A stretch of DNA of 64,000 bases from Pseudomonas sp. S30 (lineage in GTDB: Bacteria > Pseudomonadota > Gammaproteobacteria > Pseudomonadales > Pseudomonadaceae). Of the stretch, positions 9,088-19,286 are shown one piece after another (within the stretch, counting starts at the first letter, position 1; every line of letters starts with the position of its first letter). A program made the position numbers and the translations under genes. The stretch covers positions 248,001 through 312,000 of the forward strand of contig NZ_JACVTO010000003.1 of NCBI RefSeq assembly GCF_016518545.1. The letters are read 5' to 3'. The notes under the pieces were generated by a model. It was not told the DNA's origin. It made no database searches and saw only the letters and a list, made by a program, of their open reading frames with translations.

Positions 9088-9705
9088 TCAGGCGACATAG
9101 AACGACACCGCGATGAAATGCATCAGGCTGCCGGCGATGACGAACAGGTGCCAGATACCGTGCCAGTGCCGGAAGCGGCTGTCGAAGGCGAAGAAGATGA
9201 TGCCGACGGTGTACAGCACGCCGCCGGCGGCCAGCCAGGCGAAGCCGGCCGTACCGAGCCGGTGCAGCAGTGGGTCGACGGCGACCAGCACGATCCAGCC
9301 CATCACTGCGTAGATGATGATCGACAGGACCCGCGCCTCTGAGCGCGGCTTGATCTCCTGCAGCATGCCGATCAACGCCAGCCCCCAGACCACGCCGAAC
9401 AGGCTCCAGCCCCAGGGCCCGCGCAGGCTGACCAGGCAGAACGGCGTATAGCTGCCGGCGATCAGCAGGTAGATCGACAGGTGATCGAGCTTGCGCATGA
9501 CCACCTTCGTGCGTCCACGCGTGCTGTGATAGAGCGTGGAGATGCTGTAGAGCATCAGCAGGGTGAAGCCATAGATGGAGAAGCTGACGATCTTCCAGGG
9601 ATCGCCCTGCAGGCCCGCAACGGCAATCAGCCAGATGGCGCCAACGGCAGCCAGGAGGGCGCCGACGAGATGGGTCCAGGCGTTGAAACGCTCACCGTGA
9701 TACAT
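9088..9705 (-). CDS. Hemolysin III (PAQR/YqfA-type) membrane protein
   Basis: This 205-residue protein has seven predicted membrane helices. It shows the hemolysin III/PAQR signature: GERFNAWTHLVGA at the start, STLYHSTRG, KLDHLSIYLLIAGSYTPF, and the final FVIAGSLMHFIAVSFYVA with the conserved His. Despite the family name, bacterial members are mostly of unknown function, with proposed roles in membrane lipid homeostasis. Start: ATG at 9705, which gives the canonical MYHGERFNAW start. It converges on rsmE with a 43-bp gap. Confidence 0.9.
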   Translation of the reverse strand: MYHGERFNAWTHLVGALLAAVGAIWLIAVAGLQGDPWKIVSFSIYGFTLLMLYSISTLYHSTRGRTKVVMRKLDHLSIYLLIAGSYTPFCLVSLRGPWGWSLFGVVWGLALIGMLQEIKPRSEARVLSIIIYAVMGWIVLVAVDPLLHRLGTAGFAWLAAGGVLYTVGIIFFAFDSRFRHWHGIWHLFVIAGSLMHFIAVSFYVA

Positions 9706-9832
9706 GGGTAAACAGACTCCCTTTATCGCGACCAGTTTCAAGGACAGCAGATACCAGAGGCACTTTGCAAGGGACAGATGACCCTTGCGTGACACGCCGG
9801 GCGCGAGGGTGCATGCTTTCCTGGCCTTGCCC

Positions 9833-10294
9833 TCAGCCCAATGCCGCCTCGCGCACCAGCCGCTCCAGAGCGATGAGGTCCGGCACGCGAGCCACGAGAT
9901 CGCCCACTTGCACGGCGGCCTGCTCCAGCTCGGCCAGCGGCACGTCCACATAGTTGAGCTGGCTGTCGAGCTTGCACGAGCGCGGAATGCCCTGCAGCAG
10001 CAGCGCCAGGTAGCGCTGGTCGCTGTCGCCCAAGGCGTTGAGCACCACGATGCGGGCTCGCTCGCCGCAGGGCGTCTGGCCGCCACAGGCGGCTTCGAAG
10101 CCGATCAGCGGCAGGCGCTGCTGGCGCCAGGCGATCCAGCCCATGTGCCAGGCGGGTTGGTGACGCTCGCAGACGAACGCCCGCTCACCGATCAGTTCGG
10201 CCACCGCCACGTTCGGCAGCACCAGGGTGCGGTCGCCCAGGGGCAACAGCAGCCCGGTGAGGCTGCTGCGCTGGCCGGCGATGTGTTCAAGCAT
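9833..10294 (-). CDS. CheW-like adaptor, ChpC type
   Basis: This 153-residue protein is a single CheW-like domain: LTGLLLPLGDRTLVLPNVAVAEL, GWIAWRQQRLPLIGFEAACGG, ARIVVLNALG, RYLALLLQGIPRS. By position it corresponds to ChpC, a secondary adaptor linking chemoreceptors to the ChpA kinase. Its start overlaps the end of chpA by 8 bp, so the two are probably translationally coupled. It is the last gene of the chp cluster. There is no terminator-like hairpin in the 127 bp before the hemolysin III gene, which has the same orientation. Confidence 0.82.
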   Translation of the reverse strand: MLEHIAGQRSSLTGLLLPLGDRTLVLPNVAVAELIGERAFVCERHQPAWHMGWIAWRQQRLPLIGFEAACGGQTPCGERARIVVLNALGDSDQRYLALLLQGIPRSCKLDSQLNYVDVPLAELEQAAVQVGDLVARVPDLIALERLVREAALG

Positions 10295-13200
10295 GGGCTT
10301 GGCTCCAGTGGGCGATGCTTTGCAGCAGCACCGATTCCTGATAAGGCTTGCCGAGGTATTCGTTGACGCCGATGGCCATGGCCCGGTCGCGGTGCTTCTG
10401 GCCGGTCCGCGAGGTGATCATGATGATCGGCAAGCCATGCATGCGGTTGTCGCGGCGGATGCGCGTGGCCACCTCGAAACCGTCCATGCGCGGCATCTCG
10501 ATGTCCAGCAGCAGCACATCGGGGCGATGCTGCTCCAGCAGGGCCATGGCATCGACACCGTCCTTGGCGGTCAGCACGCTCATGCCGTGACGCTCCAGCA
10601 GGCGGCTGGTGACCTTGCGCACCGTGACCGAGTCGTCCACCACCATCACCAGCAACTGCCGACGCGGCGCCGGGCCGAACAGCGATCGGCCAGACGCATC
10701 GTCCACCGGCAGACGCGCCAGGCGTCGCTGCTGGCCGCGCAACTGGCCGAGCAGGTCGAGGATCAGCACCACTCGCCCGTCACCGAGCAAGGTCGCGCCG
10801 GACAACCCCGGCACCGCCGCGAACTGCGGGCCCAGGCTCTTGACCACGATCTCGCGGCTCGGCGACAGGCTGTCGACCTGGATCGCGAACGACTGCTCCT
10901 GGGCGTGCATCAGCAGCACCGGCAGCGGCACGCTCTGGCCCAGCAGGCGTGGCCGGGCCACTGCCTGCAACAGCTCGCCCAGGTAGCGCAGCCGGTAGTC
11001 CTGACCGCCATAGCGGTAACGCGGTGGATCCTGCTGATAGCAGGCTTCGAGCTCGGCCGGGGGCACCCGCACGATACCCTCGATGGTGTCCAGGGGAATG
11101 GCGTACTGCTCGTCGCCCAGGTGGACCATGAGCGCCCGGTTCAGCGAAACGGTGAACGGCAGGCGGATCTGAAAGCGCGCGCCCTTGCCGGCGCTGGACT
11201 CGATGGTCATCGAGCCGCCGAGCTGCTTGACCTCCTCGTGCACCACGTCCATGCCCAGGCCACGCCCGGAAATCTGGGTGATCTTTTCGGCGGTCGAAAA
11301 ACCCGGACGCAGGATGAACTGGAGAATCTCGTGGTCGCTCAGCCGCGCCTGAGGCGCCAGCAGGCCACGCTTGATGGCTTTTTTGCGTACCGCCTCGAGC
11401 GGCACCCCGGCACCGTCGTCGCTCATTTCGATGACGATGTCCGCGCCTTCGTGCAGCAGGTCCAGGTGAATGGTGCCCTGCTCCGGCTTGCCCGCCGCCA
11501 GGCGCACCTCACGCGGCTCCAGGCCATGGTCCACGGCGTTGCGCAGCATATGTTCCAGGGGCGCGACCATGCGTTCGAGCACGCTGCGGTCCAGCTCGCC
11601 TTCGGCGTTGCCCACCACCAGTTCCACCTGCTTGCCCAGCTCGCTGGCCACCTGCCGCACGACCCGCTGCAAACGCGGCACCAGGCGCTCGAAGGGCACC
11701 ATCAAGGTGGCGGTGAGACCTTCCTGCAACTGGCTGTTGACCCGCGCCTGCTGCTGCAGCAGGCCGTGGGCTTCCTGGGTCTGCTGCGCCAGGGTCTCCT
11801 TGAGGTCGAGCAGGTCGGACGCCGACTCGAACAGTGCCTGGGACAACTGCTGCAACTGCGAGTGACGGTCCATCTCCAGCGGATCGAAGTCGTCGTACAC
11901 ATCGCCTTCGGCCTGCCAGCGACCGGCCATGCGCGCCTGGGTCTCGGTGTCCAGGCGCAGCAACTGGTCGCGCATGCGTTCCAGGGTGGTTTCCATCTCG
12001 CTGAGGGCGAATTGCGCATCGTTGACCTGCTGCTCGATGCGCCCGCGGATGATCGCGTGCTCGCTGGCCAGGTTGCCCAGCTCGTCGAGCAGTTCGGCAT
12101 CGACCTTGACCATGTCCCCCGGCGTGCGCTCGGCAGCCAGCGCCGGCGACTCCGCGGCATCGGCCTGCACCGGCACCTGCCCGGCGGCGCTGTCGGTCAG
12201 CGCGGCGCTGGAGAAGTTGCGGATGAAATCGATCAGCGCCGTGGCCGCATGCAGCGGCTGTGCTGCGCGCACCGCATCGAGCATCTGCGCCAGACGGTCG
12301 TGGCAGTTCTGCAACAGGCTGAACAGGGCCGGGGTGGGTGGCAGCCGGCCCGCGGCGAGCAACTCGTAGAGAAACTCCAGTTCGTGGGCCAGATCGCCAA
12401 TGGCGGCGATCTGCACCATGCGCGCGCCGCCCTTGAGGGTATGCAGGTCGCGCAGCAGGTTCTCCGCTTCGACCCGGCTGCGCGGATCGGCCTGCCAGCG
12501 TGCCAGGGCCGCCGCAGCACTTTCGACGATGTCCGAGCTCTCTTCGAGAAACACCTCCAGCAGCTCGGCATCGGCAGGCGCCTGCTCGGGCGGATCGACA
12601 CGGGTCGGCGACGGCCAGGCCTGGCGGTATTCGCGCAGTTGCGCCAGCAGGGTCACCGCCGAGTCGGGCATCCGGCCCTGACGCAGGTCGTCGAGCATCT
12701 GCGCCAGGGCGGCGTGGCTGCGCTGCAACAGCTCGAACGCTGCGTCGTCCAGCGGTAGAGGCCGCTGCGCCAGGGCGTGGTAAACCCGCTCCAGCGCCTG
12801 GGCGAGCAGCTCGATCGGCCCGATCGCCGCCAGTTGCGCGCCGCCTTGCAGCGTCTGCAGGTCCTGCTGCAAGGCTGCAGCCACCGAGGATCCAGGCAGC
12901 GAGGCGCTCTGCGGGGCCTGCCGCCACCGCAGCAGGGCCTTGTCGGCGCCGTCGAGCAGGTCGCCGGCCTCTTCGAGGAACAGTTGCACCACGGCCGGCT
13001 CCGGCCACTGCCCCGCCGCCGCCAGCGGCGTCACACCGTCAGCGCCGACCACCGCGCTGACCGCCGGATCCAGGGCACTGTCGAGCACCCGGCGCAGGTC
13101 CTGCAGGCACTGCTCGGCGGGCGTGACGTCCTGACCTGCGGCGATTTCGTCGAACATGTCGATCAGGCATTCGTGGGCCTGGCGCGCCAGGGCGAAGAAG

Positions 13201-15578
13201 TGCCCGTCGGCACTCAGGCGCCCCTCCTCGACCGCGCCATACAGATCCAGCAGCGCTTCGCAGACGGCGTCCACCTGCCAGAAGTCCGCCAGGTGCGCGC
13301 CATGGCTCAGGGTGGTCAGCTCGTCCAGCAGGGTTTCCAGCGCCTGGTGCTGGCGCGGCTGCTCCTGCCAGCGCGAGAGCAGCGACTCGGCATCGAGCAG
13401 AATGTCCATGCCCTGGGTGAGAAAGCTGGCGATCAACTGCGGATCCCGTCGGCCATGCGGCCGGTGCGGGGCATGGTCCTGAACCAGCGCCAGACGAGCG
13501 TCCACGGCCAGCCCGACCTGCTCGATCAGCTCGGTGGCACCGGAAATAGGTGCCAGGGGCGTCTGTTCGAGCTGCGCCAACCCGCGCCGGAACGCGCCTG
13601 CGGCGCTGCACAGCGCGTCGAGGTCTGCCGCCTGCACGTCCAGCCGATGGGCCTTGTATTCGCGCGCCAGTCGGTCGAACGCGGTGGCCAGCTCGGCGAT
13701 CGGCATCACCCCGGCCATGGCGGCGCTGCCCTTGAGCGTGTGCAAGGCGCGCTGCAAGGCGTCGGTCACGGGCGTGTCCTGCCCCGCCGCCGCCTCGATG
13801 AACGCGTCCAGGCTGGCCAGGTGCCCCTCGGCCTCGTTGCGGAAGATGGCCAGCAACTGCCGGTCGAGCCCCTCGACCGCTGTGCGCGACGACCCATGGC
13901 GCGCCGCCAGGGCATGCAGGTGGTCGCCCAGTCGCTCCAGCTCGGCCAGGCGCGGCGGTTGGCCGACGGCGAAATCGGCCAGCAGATCGGGCAGGTGTAC
14001 GAAGGCCTGTTGCAAGGCCACCAGACCGTCGCCGGCTACATCGATGCGCCCTTCCAGTGCTCGGTTGAGCAGGTGCTCGGCGGCCCAGGCCAGCTCGGCC
14101 ACCACCCCCGCCCCGACCATCCGCCCGCTGCCCTTGAGCGTGTGCAAGGCCCGGCGCAAGGCGACCAGGGCTTCGCGCGGGTGGTCGTCGGCACGCCAGC
14201 GCAGCCACTGCCGCTCGATTTCCGGCAACAGGTCGCCGGCCTCTTCGAGAAACACCTCGCGCAGGTCGTCATCGATCCCGTCATCGGCCTGCGGCAATGG
14301 CGGCGCTTCGGCTTCATGGCGGCTGTGCAGGCCGAGCCTGGCCAGGCTCGCCGCGGCCAGGTCGAGAAAGCGCTGGGGATCGGCCAGTGGATCGGCCACC
14401 TGCCATTGCAGGTAGCACTCCAGCGCGCTGAGGGCGTCGGCCAGCGGTTCCAGCTGCGCCGGCGCGGGCGGCTGCTCCAGTGCAGCGATCGAGTCCTGCA
14501 CATGCTCGGCGCACAGGCCGAACAGCGCCGCCACGCTCGGCAACATCAGCATGGCCAGTGCCCCGCGTACCTGCTGGAACAGCCCCGGCAAGGGTTGCAG
14601 GCGCTGGCGCGACCAGCCCGAATGCAGGCAGTCGCCCAGCAGGTCCCTGGCCTGCTGCAGCACCGACAGCGACTCCTCGAAGACGCGCTGACGAATCTCG
14701 TGCTGATCGGCACTGGCAAGGCCACCTTCCACGCCCTCCGCCAGCCCGCCGAGCATGCCGTTGAGCGTCGCCTCGACGTACAGCAGCGCGCCGGCCACGT
14801 CCAGCAGCGGCGCATCGGTCACCGCCGTCTCGCCCTCGGCCAGCGCTTGCAGGACCAGTACCTGGTCGATGATCACCCGCCGCGGCTGCTGGAAGCCCAG
14901 TACGGCGAGGGTATCGGCGACATGACGCAAGGGCGCCAGCAGGCGCCGCAAGGGCTCGGGCGGCGCGCGGCCGTTGGCCACGAACGGATCGAGGCGTTCC
15001 TTGATGCGCAGCAGGTCGTCGCACAGGGCGGTGATCACCGAGCGCAGGGCGTCGCGCCCTTCGCCGACCGCCAGCGGTTGCGGCCACTGGCCCAGCGACA
15101 GGTCGAGGCCGGCCAGGTCGCTGGCGCCGGCCAGGCGTCGCGCCGCCTCGCCCATGAGGCTGTCCTGGGCCAGGGCCTCGGCACCCCGGCACGCGCGCAG
15201 CTGGTTGAGCAGCGGCAGTACCGTCAGCGGCAGGTCGTGGCGTGCGCCGCGCAGGCGATCCAGATACGCCGGCAGCTGCTCGAGGCCGCGCTGCAAGGCG
15301 CCCAGGCAATCGCCGCGCAGGCCGACCTGGCCTGCGTGCAGTGCCCGCCCGAGCTGCTCCAGCTCTTCGGCCAGGCGCGCCGCGCCGTTGAGTTCGAGCA
15401 TCGCCAAGCAGCCACGCACCTGATGCAGGTGGTCGACGAACAGCGCCAGGGCCTGCGGCTCGTCCGGCGAGCGCTCCAGCGCCTGGCGGGCCTGGGCGAG
15501 GCATTCGGCGATGGCCGCCCTGGTCCAGCTCAGGCCGACGGTATCGTGACGCAGGGGGTTCATGGGCATGACAGCCAT
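10287..15578 (-). CDS. chpA: Chemosensory hybrid histidine kinase ChpA
   Basis: This 1763-residue CheA-type hybrid kinase would control twitching or surface responses. In order it has an N-terminal HPt-like module (LHQVRG, His52), HPt modules with HTLKG at His479, His613 and His1046, and in between modules that keep the helical pattern but lack the phosphorylatable His (QQVRGALAM, LTTLSHGAHL, LQTLQGGAQL). Then come CheA dimer and ATPase domains (LRNAVDHGLEPREV, DDGAGV, GRGLGMDVV), a CheW domain, and a receiver with Asp1692 (LLLDIEMPRMDGFE). It is shorter than P. aeruginosa ChpA, at about 2470 residues. Start: ATG at 15578 with GAGG eight bases upstream. Confidence 0.92.
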   Translation of the reverse strand: MAVMPMNPLRHDTVGLSWTRAAIAECLAQARQALERSPDEPQALALFVDHLHQVRGCLAMLELNGAARLAEELEQLGRALHAGQVGLRGDCLGALQRGLEQLPAYLDRLRGARHDLPLTVLPLLNQLRACRGAEALAQDSLMGEAARRLAGASDLAGLDLSLGQWPQPLAVGEGRDALRSVITALCDDLLRIKERLDPFVANGRAPPEPLRRLLAPLRHVADTLAVLGFQQPRRVIIDQVLVLQALAEGETAVTDAPLLDVAGALLYVEATLNGMLGGLAEGVEGGLASADQHEIRQRVFEESLSVLQQARDLLGDCLHSGWSRQRLQPLPGLFQQVRGALAMLMLPSVAALFGLCAEHVQDSIAALEQPPAPAQLEPLADALSALECYLQWQVADPLADPQRFLDLAAASLARLGLHSRHEAEAPPLPQADDGIDDDLREVFLEEAGDLLPEIERQWLRWRADDHPREALVALRRALHTLKGSGRMVGAGVVAELAWAAEHLLNRALEGRIDVAGDGLVALQQAFVHLPDLLADFAVGQPPRLAELERLGDHLHALAARHGSSRTAVEGLDRQLLAIFRNEAEGHLASLDAFIEAAAGQDTPVTDALQRALHTLKGSAAMAGVMPIAELATAFDRLAREYKAHRLDVQAADLDALCSAAGAFRRGLAQLEQTPLAPISGATELIEQVGLAVDARLALVQDHAPHRPHGRRDPQLIASFLTQGMDILLDAESLLSRWQEQPRQHQALETLLDELTTLSHGAHLADFWQVDAVCEALLDLYGAVEEGRLSADGHFFALARQAHECLIDMFDEIAAGQDVTPAEQCLQDLRRVLDSALDPAVSAVVGADGVTPLAAAGQWPEPAVVQLFLEEAGDLLDGADKALLRWRQAPQSASLPGSSVAAALQQDLQTLQGGAQLAAIGPIELLAQALERVYHALAQRPLPLDDAAFELLQRSHAALAQMLDDLRQGRMPDSAVTLLAQLREYRQAWPSPTRVDPPEQAPADAELLEVFLEESSDIVESAAAALARWQADPRSRVEAENLLRDLHTLKGGARMVQIAAIGDLAHELEFLYELLAAGRLPPTPALFSLLQNCHDRLAQMLDAVRAAQPLHAATALIDFIRNFSSAALTDSAAGQVPVQADAAESPALAAERTPGDMVKVDAELLDELGNLASEHAIIRGRIEQQVNDAQFALSEMETTLERMRDQLLRLDTETQARMAGRWQAEGDVYDDFDPLEMDRHSQLQQLSQALFESASDLLDLKETLAQQTQEAHGLLQQQARVNSQLQEGLTATLMVPFERLVPRLQRVVRQVASELGKQVELVVGNAEGELDRSVLERMVAPLEHMLRNAVDHGLEPREVRLAAGKPEQGTIHLDLLHEGADIVIEMSDDGAGVPLEAVRKKAIKRGLLAPQARLSDHEILQFILRPGFSTAEKITQISGRGLGMDVVHEEVKQLGGSMTIESSAGKGARFQIRLPFTVSLNRALMVHLGDEQYAIPLDTIEGIVRVPPAELEACYQQDPPRYRYGGQDYRLRYLGELLQAVARPRLLGQSVPLPVLLMHAQEQSFAIQVDSLSPSREIVVKSLGPQFAAVPGLSGATLLGDGRVVLILDLLGQLRGQQRRLARLPVDDASGRSLFGPAPRRQLLVMVVDDSVTVRKVTSRLLERHGMSVLTAKDGVDAMALLEQHRPDVLLLDIEMPRMDGFEVATRIRRDNRMHGLPIIMITSRTGQKHRDRAMAIGVNEYLGKPYQESVLLQSIAHWSQAHA

Positions 15579-15588
15579 CGACGGTGCC

Positions 15589-17646
15589 TCAGCTCTGCTC
15601 GGCCGGGGCCGGCAGGGTGAATCCCGACACCGACCGGCGCATCTCGCTGGCCATCTTCGCCAGGTGCCGGATGCTGTCGGCGGTGGCGCCGGAGCCATGG
15701 GAGGTTTGCGCGGTGATCTGCTGGATCACTGCCATGGTGTGGGAAATCTGCCCAGCCGAGGAGGTCTGCAACTGCGCGGCGTCGGAGATGCTGTGGATGA
15801 GCTCGGCCAGGTTCTGCGACACCCCCTCGATCTCGGCCAGGGCCACCCCGGCGTCCTGGGCCAGACGCGCGCCACGCACCACTTCGGCAGTGGTCTGCTC
15901 CATGGAGATCACCGCCTCGTTGGTGTCGGCCTGAATGGTGCGCACCAGCGCCTCGATCTGCCGGGTGGCCGAGGACGAACGTTCGGCCAGGCGCTGCACC
16001 TCGTCGGCGACCACGGCGAAACCGCGCCCGGCCTCACCGGCCAGCGAGGCCTGGATCGCCGCGTTGAGGGCGAGGATGTTGGTCTGCTCGGCGATGTCGT
16101 CGATCAGGCTGACGATATCGCCGATCTCCTGGGACGATTCGCCCAGGCGCTTGATGCGCTTGGCGGTGTCCTGGATCTGTTCGCGAATGTTGTCCATGCC
16201 GTCGATGGTGTTGTGCACCACCTCGTTGCCCTTGTTGGCGATGGCCACCGATCGCTCGGCCACCTTCGCCGACTCGTAGGCATGGGCCGATACCCGGTCG
16301 ATGGATTCGACCATGTCGCCCACCGCCAGGGACGCTTCGCTGATCTGCTCGGCCTGGTGCTCCGAGGCCTTGGCCAGCTGGCGCGCAGTGTTCTGCGTGT
16401 CCTGCACGGCGGCGGCCACCTGTTCGGCACTGTGGTTGATGGTCGCCACCAGGTCGCGCAGCTGGTCGACCGAATAGTTGATGGAGTCGGCGATGGCGCC
16501 GGTGAAGTCCTCGGTGACCGAGACATTGACAGTCAGGTCGCCGTCGGCCAGCTCCTCGATTTCGTCGAGCAGGCGCATGATCGCCTGCTGGTTGCGCTCG
16601 TTCTTCTGCGCGGTGTCGCGCAGCTGGCGACTGGTCGCGCGCACCATCACCAGGCCGATGAGGATGATCGAGGTGAGCGCCAGCAGCCCCAGCACATAAC
16701 CGCCGACGGTATCCAGGGTGCGCCCGGCCAGGTTCTCGAAGCCGGTGGCCAGGTGCGAGGCTTCGTCGAGCAGGGTCTGCGACAGGCTGAAGATATTGCT
16801 GGCCGCTTCGCGCACGTGCTGAAGCTCGGGCGAGGTCTCGAGGATCTCGTCGACCGTGCCGGACACGAACTGGAACAATTCGGCGATCTCGGCCAGTCGC
16901 GCACGGGCGTCAGGGTCTTCGACCCGGGTCACCTGGATCGCCGGGTTGCCGTCGAGCATGCCCTGCAGCACCTGGCCGAAGCGGCTGGCGTCGCGGCCGA
17001 AGGTGTCGGCGGCCTGCACCGCGGCCTCGTCGCCGCCGAGCACCGTGTTGACCGAGCCGAGAATGCGCTCGGCCAGCAGCAACTGGCGCTGGGCCACGGC
17101 CACCTGGCTGGCCGGTGCGCCGCTCTGCAAGAGGATTTCCACCACTTTCTCGTACTCGATCTGCAGCTGCGGCACGGTCTCGGCCAGGGTCGCCGCCACC
17201 TGGTGCAGGGACAGCACGGTCTGCTCGCTGGCCAGGATGACGTCGGTGTTGCGCCGCAGGTTCTCCCAGTCCTGGCGCACCGCATCCATTTCGTCGCGCA
17301 CCGTGGCGGGGGCCGGTGGCAACCCGGTGGTCCTGTCGCCTTCGCGCAGGTACTTCCAGCGGCGCTCGAAATCGTTGCGCGCATCCGACAGCAGGCGGAA
17401 GGCCAGGGCCTTGCCCGCCGCGGCCTCGGTGGCGTTCTTGGCGATGCGCTGGGACAGCACGCGCAGCTCGCCGGCATGACCGATGTACTGCTTGTCGTGG
17501 TTGGACTGGGTATTGAGGTAGGCGAAGTTGGCGAACAGCAGCACGATCGACAGGATCAGCACCACGAACAGCACGGTGATCTGCGCGGTGCTGCGAGGAC
17601 GCTGGGCCACCGCTTCAGGCACGACGGTGGGAGCTGGCTTGTTCAT
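15589..17646 (-). CDS. pilJ: Type IV pilus chemoreceptor PilJ
   Basis: This 685-residue methyl-accepting protein has membrane segments at about 25-47 and 310-335. Between them lies a periplasmic PilJ-type domain ([18 protein letters not shown], duplicated helical repeats). The cytoplasmic part has a HAMP-like segment ([19 protein letters not shown]) and a long coiled-coil signalling domain with the hairpin tip [20 protein letters not shown]. That tip differs from the classical receptor tip at EAARAGE, as in other PilJ proteins. It feeds ChpA through PilI. It ends 11 bp before chpA and starts 27 bp after pilI. Confidence 0.93.
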   Translation of the reverse strand: MNKPAPTVVPEAVAQRPRSTAQITVLFVVLILSIVLLFANFAYLNTQSNHDKQYIGHAGELRVLSQRIAKNATEAAAGKALAFRLLSDARNDFERRWKYLREGDRTTGLPPAPATVRDEMDAVRQDWENLRRNTDVILASEQTVLSLHQVAATLAETVPQLQIEYEKVVEILLQSGAPASQVAVAQRQLLLAERILGSVNTVLGGDEAAVQAADTFGRDASRFGQVLQGMLDGNPAIQVTRVEDPDARARLAEIAELFQFVSGTVDEILETSPELQHVREAASNIFSLSQTLLDEASHLATGFENLAGRTLDTVGGYVLGLLALTSIILIGLVMVRATSRQLRDTAQKNERNQQAIMRLLDEIEELADGDLTVNVSVTEDFTGAIADSINYSVDQLRDLVATINHSAEQVAAAVQDTQNTARQLAKASEHQAEQISEASLAVGDMVESIDRVSAHAYESAKVAERSVAIANKGNEVVHNTIDGMDNIREQIQDTAKRIKRLGESSQEIGDIVSLIDDIAEQTNILALNAAIQASLAGEAGRGFAVVADEVQRLAERSSSATRQIEALVRTIQADTNEAVISMEQTTAEVVRGARLAQDAGVALAEIEGVSQNLAELIHSISDAAQLQTSSAGQISHTMAVIQQITAQTSHGSGATADSIRHLAKMASEMRRSVSGFTLPAPAEQS

Positions 17647-17672
17647 CGAAACACTCACGTTGATGGGTTCCT

Positions 17673-18227
17673 CTACAGCGCCACATCGAGAAAGCCCGGG
17701 GTCTGGGCCAGGGTGAAGGGGCTGAAGATCGCCCAGTTGTGCTCGCGGGGGAAATGCCCCTGGACGAAAGGCGTCGCAGCGCCGATCAGAGGTTGCGGGG
17801 GCGACAGGACCAGGCTTTCCACGGCGAAGTGCTGCAGGCCCACGACCTCGTCCACCAGCAGGCCGACGAACAGGTCCTCGTGGTCCAGCACCAGCACCCG
17901 CCGCTGCTTGCCCGCCGTCGCCGGGCCGAGACCGAGAAAGGCCGACAGGTCCATCACCGGCAGCAGCCGGCCACGCAGGTTGGCCACGCCGCGCACCCAG
18001 GGTTGCACGCCCGGCACGCGACTGCTGCGTGGCTCGCGCAGCACCTCGGCGACTTCCCCCATGGGCGCCACCCACCACTGCCCGGCGATGCGAAAGCCGA
18101 TGCCGCTCCAGTGCTGCGGGCGACTGTCCTCGGCGGGCTGGGCGGCGACCAGCGCGCGGCAACGGCGATCGATGTCCAGCAGCAGCTCGAAGGCGGTCAG
18201 CGACGCGCCCTGGGGGCGGGTGGTCAA
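17673..18227 (-). CDS. pilI: CheW-like coupling protein PilI
   Basis: This 184-residue CheW-domain adaptor couples PilJ to ChpA. Visible pattern: [77 protein letters not shown]. The only sensible start is TTG at 18227, embedded in TTGA so that it overlaps the pilH stop by four bases. No ATG or GTG lies before the conserved region in this frame. A TTG start with tight coupling suggests its level is set by pilH translation. Confidence 0.88.
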   Translation of the reverse strand: MTTRPQGASLTAFELLLDIDRRCRALVAAQPAEDSRPQHWSGIGFRIAGQWWVAPMGEVAEVLREPRSSRVPGVQPWVRGVANLRGRLLPVMDLSAFLGLGPATAGKQRRVLVLDHEDLFVGLLVDEVVGLQHFAVESLVLSPPQPLIGAATPFVQGHFPREHNWAIFSPFTLAQTPGFLDVAL

Positions 18228-18589
18228 GCGCCCAGCACCTCTTTGAGCTTGGCGATCAGCGCGTGCTCCTCCACCGGCTTGGTGAGGAAATCGCGCGCGC
18301 CCTGGCGCGTGGCCCAGATACGGTCGGTTTCCTGATCCTTGGTGGTGACCACGATCACCGGGATGGCGCGGGTCTCGGGATCCTTGCTGAGCTGGCGAGT
18401 GGCCTGGAAGCCATTCATCCCGGGCATGACGATGTCCATCAGCACGGCATCGGGCTTGTTCAGGCGGGCCAGGGCCACGCCGTCCGCACCGTTGTTGGCC
18501 TTGAGGACCTGGTGGCCGTGCTGCTCGAGCCAGCCGGTCAGTTTGTGCATTTCTGTCGGCGAGTCGTCGACAATCAGAACTCGGGCCAT
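18224..18589 (-). CDS. pilH: Response regulator PilH
   Basis: This is a 121-residue stand-alone CheY-like receiver. It has the acidic pair in [13 protein letters not shown], the phospho-acceptor Asp in [16 protein letters not shown], a switch Thr in [12 protein letters not shown] and the Lys in DFLTKPVEE. In the Chp system PilH works with PilG downstream of ChpA, possibly as a phosphate sink or to oppose PilG. It lies between pilG (47 bp upstream) and pilI (4-bp overlap). Confidence 0.93.
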   Translation of the reverse strand: MARVLIVDDSPTEMHKLTGWLEQHGHQVLKANNGADGVALARLNKPDAVLMDIVMPGMNGFQATRQLSKDPETRAIPVIVVTTKDQETDRIWATRQGARDFLTKPVEEHALIAKLKEVLGA

Positions 18590-18636
18590 GCGGTTTCCCC
18601 ATCAGAAACATGAAGGCCGCGCCAATGAGGGCGCGG

Positions 18637-19038
18637 TCAGGGTGCGTGCGATGCGTGTTCGGCGAATCCGGGCACGTGCACGCGGATCGCCTCGAGCAAT
18701 TCGTCCTTGGTGAAGGGCTTGGTCAGGAACTGGTCGGAGCCCACCACCCGGCCACGGGCCTTGTCGAACAGGCCATCGCGCGAGGACAGCAGGATCACCG
18801 GGGTGTCCTTGAACACGCTGTGCTGCTTGATCACCGCGCAGGTCTGATAGCCGTCCAGACGCGGCATCAGCACGTCGACGAAAATGATGCGCGGCGCATG
18901 ATCGACGATCTTGGCCAGGGCATCGAAGCCATCGCAGGCAGTGATCACCTCGCACCCCACTTCGCTCAGCAGGGTCTGGGCGGTGCGGCGGATGGTGCGC
19001 GAATCGTCGATCACCATCACCTTCAGAGCTTGTTCCAT
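18637..19038 (-). CDS. pilG: Response regulator PilG
   Basis: This 133-residue CheY-like receiver has VMVIDDSRTIRRTAQTLL, a phospho-acceptor Asp in IIFVDVLMPRLDGYQT, VILLSSRDGLFD and the Lys in DQFLTKPFTKDELLEA. It is the main output regulator of the Chp system, acting on pilus motor function or cyclic nucleotide signalling in relatives. It is the first gene of the minus-strand cluster; its promoter should lie in the 248 bp shared with the divergent gshB. Confidence 0.93.
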   Translation of the reverse strand: MEQALKVMVIDDSRTIRRTAQTLLSEVGCEVITACDGFDALAKIVDHAPRIIFVDVLMPRLDGYQTCAVIKQHSVFKDTPVILLSSRDGLFDKARGRVVGSDQFLTKPFTKDELLEAIRVHVPGFAEHASHAP

Positions 19039-19286
19039 AATCGCCTACCAGTGAGGGGGCGAGCTGCCGGCTCGCACGCTGCCAGCCATCAGCGCCAGGG
19101 CGCAGGAAAACGCAACCACGCCGACGGGCACTACCTGCCGCTTGCCGCTGAAGGCTCGCAGCTGCTTTTTAACACAGTCAGGATAGGCATTCCATCCGCC
19201 TGCCCCTTGACCGGTCGCGCTGGCGGCGCCACCCTGAGCGCCTTTTCATTGTCATCGCGGCCCTCGGTCGCCTAGAGGATCTACCC

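Noticed and set aside
10227..15620. Very long open frames on the plus strand opposite chpA (10227-12758 and 12777-15620)
   Set aside because: They mirror the chpA codons; translations are rich in Gln, His, Arg and Gly with no domain, as expected antisense to GC-rich coding sequence.
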